Assembly: GCA_029932545.1 (NCBI GenBank)
Contig: JAOZPW010000078.1
Location: 1-14,109, forward strand
DNA length: 14,109 bases
Source of the DNA: Thermoanaerobaculales bacterium
Lineage (GTDB): Bacteria > Acidobacteriota > Thermoanaerobaculia > Thermoanaerobaculales > Sulfomarinibacteraceae
Reading direction: 5' to 3'
Part shown: positions 12,046 to 14,109 of the stretch, one piece after another
How the letters are laid out: each line of letters opens with the position of its first letter
Numbering within the stretch: position 1 is the stretch's first letter
Program-made: the position numbers and the translations under genes
The notes under the pieces: model-generated
Seen by the model: only the letters and a program-made list of their open reading frames with translations
Told to the model about the DNA's origin: nothing
The model's database searches: none

Positions 12046-14109
12046 CTACTCCCCCGTCTTCATCCAGAGATAGGTCATTTCCAGGGCGGTCATCCGGGCC
12101 TTTTGCCCGTGGTCGGCGGCGGCAGCGTGACCACCTTCTGTGTTCTCGTAGTAGAGCACCGGGTGGCCCAGCGATTGCAGGAGAGCGACCATCTTTCGTG
12201 CGTGGCCGGGATGGACGCGATCATCCCTGGTCGAGGTAATGAACAGGGCTTCGGGGTAGTCGGCGTCTTTTGTGACGTTGTGATAGGGCGACCACTTTTG
12301 GATGAAGGCCCACTCCTCTGGGATATCGGGGTTGCCGTACTCGGCCATCCAACTGGCGCCGGCCAGGAGCTTGTTGTAGCGCTTCATGTCCAGCAGAGGG
12401 ACCTGGCAGACGACGGCATCGAAGAGTTCCGGGCGCTGCGTCATGACCGCACCAACCAGAAGTCCGCCGTTGGAACCTCCCATGATACCCAGGTGCTCAG
12501 GCGAGGTGATCTTGCGTCGGCTGAGATCCTCCGCCACGGCAATGAAGTCTTCGAAACTCTTGTTGCGGTTGCTCTTGAGGGCTGCCTGGTGCCAGGCGGG
12601 CCCGAACTCACCGCCGCCTCGGATGGTGGCCAGGGCGACGACGCCGCCCCGCTCGAGCCAGGCAGTGCCCCACTTGGCCGAGTAGAAGGGCGTCAGGGAG
12701 ATCTCAAAACCGCCGTAGCCGTAGAGCAAGGTAGGGCTTTTGCCGTTGGGGGTGTAGCCCTTGGGGGTCACGAGGAAGTAGGGGATCAGAGTACCGTCCG
12801 CCGACTTCGTTTCGTGCTGGGTGACAGTCATACCCTCGGTGTCGAAGAAGGCCGGCGTCGACTTGAGTTTCTCGGGTTTCTCATCACCTTCGATGAGCCA
12901 AAGGCTGGAAGGCGTCAGAAAATCCTGATACGAAAAGAGGTAGAGGTCCTGATCCTTGGATGTCGCCGCGAAGGAGGCTTGGCCGAGGCCGGGCAGGGGC
13001 ACCTGCTTTCGGTCCCACCCCTCGTCGGTCGGCTGCAACTCGTAAAGCCGGCCCCGGACGTTGTCCAGGGTGGTCATCAGCAGGCGATCCCGGGTCCAGG
13101 CGATCCCGCCCAAAGAGACCTTGGCCGATGGCTCGAAGAGCAGATCAAAGGACCGATGCCCTTCGAGGAAGGCGTCCAGGTCGATCGCCATCAGAGCATC
13201 CTGGGGATAGGTTGTGCCGCCAATCGTCCAGTCCGACCGAAGAGCGATCATCAGCTGATCTTTGAAAAACCCATGGAATTGCACGTCGTCCGGCAGATCA
13301 AGCTTGACCAGCCGATCTCCCAGTCTCAAGAAGTACTCGCCGCGGAAGAAGGCCGGTGTCCGGGAGATGATGTCGTACCGGCCCTCAGGCGTGTGTCTGC
13401 TGTGGGCGGAAACCGAAACGTCTTCAGCCTTGCCTTCGAATATTGTCGCTGCGTCTTCGAGGGGTGTGCCCCGAGTCCACAGCTTGACGATGCGCGGATA
13501 GCCGGAGTCGGTCAGGGACCCCTCGCCGAAGTCGGTTCCAACCCATAGGTGGTCTGTATCCTGCCAATTGACGTCGCTTTTGGCTTCGGGCAGAGAGAAA
13601 CCGTCGGTGACGAAGGCCTTGGCAACGGTGTCAAACTCGCGGTAGACCACGGCGTCACCGCCACCGCGCGACAGGGCCACCATGCAATGCCTGTATTCGG
13701 GTCCGAGGCAGGAAGGCCCCTTCCAAACCCAGCTTTCGCCCTCGATTTCCACCAATGCGTCGATGTCAAGAACGGTCTCCCACTCTGGTTCGGTTGTGCG
13801 GTACTGCTCCAACGAGGTTCGGCGCCAGATGCCCCGGACGTGATTCTCGTCCTGCCAGAAGTTGTAGAGCTGGTTTCCACGGATACCGACGTACGGGATG
13901 CGGTCTGCCGAATCCAGGATCTCCAAAGTCTGTTTTCGAATAGGTTCGAATTCCGGACGAGCCTCAAGAACCTTGGTGGTTGCGGCACTCTGCTCGGCAA
14001 CCCAGGCGAGGGCCTTCTCGCCTTCGACCTCTTCGAGCCAGAGGAAGGGGTCGTCGCTTGCAAAGGCAGGGTTGGTCAAGATGAAGACCATTGCTGAGAG
14101 AAAAAGAGT
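12046..14109 (-). CDS. Secreted prolyl oligopeptidase family (S9A) serine peptidase, 5' end off the right edge
   Basis: S9A peptidases cleave short peptides after proline. The reading frame stays open to the right edge, so the true start lies outside. The last visible codons encode LFLSAMVFIL, a hydrophobic core followed by AFA and then SDDPFLWLEEV, which reads as the end of a Sec signal peptide with cleavage after AFA. An internal ATG at 14091 would cut that signal in half. 687 residues are visible. The N-terminal half is the beta-propeller that gates the active site; the C-terminal half is the alpha/beta hydrolase, with nucleophile Ser in GGSNGG (about residue 540 counted from the internal Met), Asp in RDDRVHP (about 623-624) and His in EGGHA (about 655). 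The triad is complete, so the enzyme is probably active in the periplasm. It converges on the receiver gene with a 6-bp gap and no visible terminator. Confidence 0.93.
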   Translation of the reverse strand, partial: TLFLSAMVFILTNPAFASDDPFLWLEEVEGEKALAWVAEQSAATTKVLEARPEFEPIRKQTLEILDSADRIPYVGIRGNQLYNFWQDENHVRGIWRRTSLEQYRTTEPEWETVLDIDALVEIEGESWVWKGPSCLGPEYRHCMVALSRGGGDAVVYREFDTVAKAFVTDGFSLPEAKSDVNWQDTDHLWVGTDFGEGSLTDSGYPRIVKLWTRGTPLEDAATIFEGKAEDVSVSAHSRHTPEGRYDIISRTPAFFRGEYFLRLGDRLVKLDLPDDVQFHGFFKDQLMIALRSDWTIGGTTYPQDALMAIDLDAFLEGHRSFDLLFEPSAKVSLGGIAWTRDRLLMTTLDNVRGRLYELQPTDEGWDRKQVPLPGLGQASFAATSKDQDLYLFSYQDFLTPSSLWLIEGDEKPEKLKSTPAFFDTEGMTVTQHETKSADGTLIPYFLVTPKGYTPNGKSPTLLYGYGGFEISLTPFYSAKWGTAWLERGGVVALATIRGGGEFGPAWHQAALKSNRNKSFEDFIAVAEDLSRRKITSPEHLGIMGGSNGGLLVGAVMTQRPELFDAVVCQVPLLDMKRYNKLLAGASWMAEYGNPDIPEEWAFIQKWSPYHNVTKDADYPEALFITSTRDDRVHPGHARKMVALLQSLGHPVLYYENTEGGHAAAADHGQKARMTALEMTYLWMKTGE

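Noticed and set aside
12103..13548. Plus-strand open frame of about 480 codons opposite the S9 peptidase
   Set aside because: The minus strand carries an intact prolyl oligopeptidase with a full catalytic triad; the antisense frame shows no family features.

Overview
The window is a GC-rich bacterial segment dominated by one long housekeeping operon on the minus strand. Read in its own direction, the order is rimP, nusA, infB, ylxP (DUF503), rbfA, nrnA-type DHH phosphoesterase, truB, rpsO and pnp, and pnp runs off the left edge. This is the widely conserved translation, transcription and RNA-decay cluster. The end of the window carries a Cu/Zn-efflux-type permease fused to a metal-binding HMA domain and a stand-alone receiver protein (both plus strand). 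A secreted S9 prolyl oligopeptidase converges on them from the minus strand; its true start lies beyond the right edge. The gene set and the signal-peptide-bearing peptidase suggest a diderm bacterium, and Acidobacteriota or a related lineage would fit. That placement is an impression, not a demonstrated assignment.

The operon is tightly coupled: rimP/nusA and rbfA/nrnA share ATGA overlaps, nusA/infB share TAATG, and nrnA/truB share TGATG. Coupling is broken at two places, and both hold low-complexity repeats. The ylxP-rbfA gap (145 bp) contains a foldback element built of 7-bp AGCTGAN units. The truB-rpsO gap (483 bp) contains an array with CAG every 6 bp, a large imperfect inverted repeat, and a good promoter just ahead of rpsO.

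The most interesting regulatory feature is the rimP leader. A predicted extended -10 promoter is followed at once by a long hairpin ending in eight U residues, 24 nt before the rimP start codon. Because the neighbouring gene is divergent, this terminator has nothing to end except the operon's own leader RNA. It therefore looks like an attenuator, and NusA autoregulation through leader termination is the obvious hypothesis.

No RNA gene, CRISPR array, insertion sequence or phage gene was seen. I found no convincing wholly new multi-gene system. The unexplained material is the repeat content of the operon gaps and the leader terminator.
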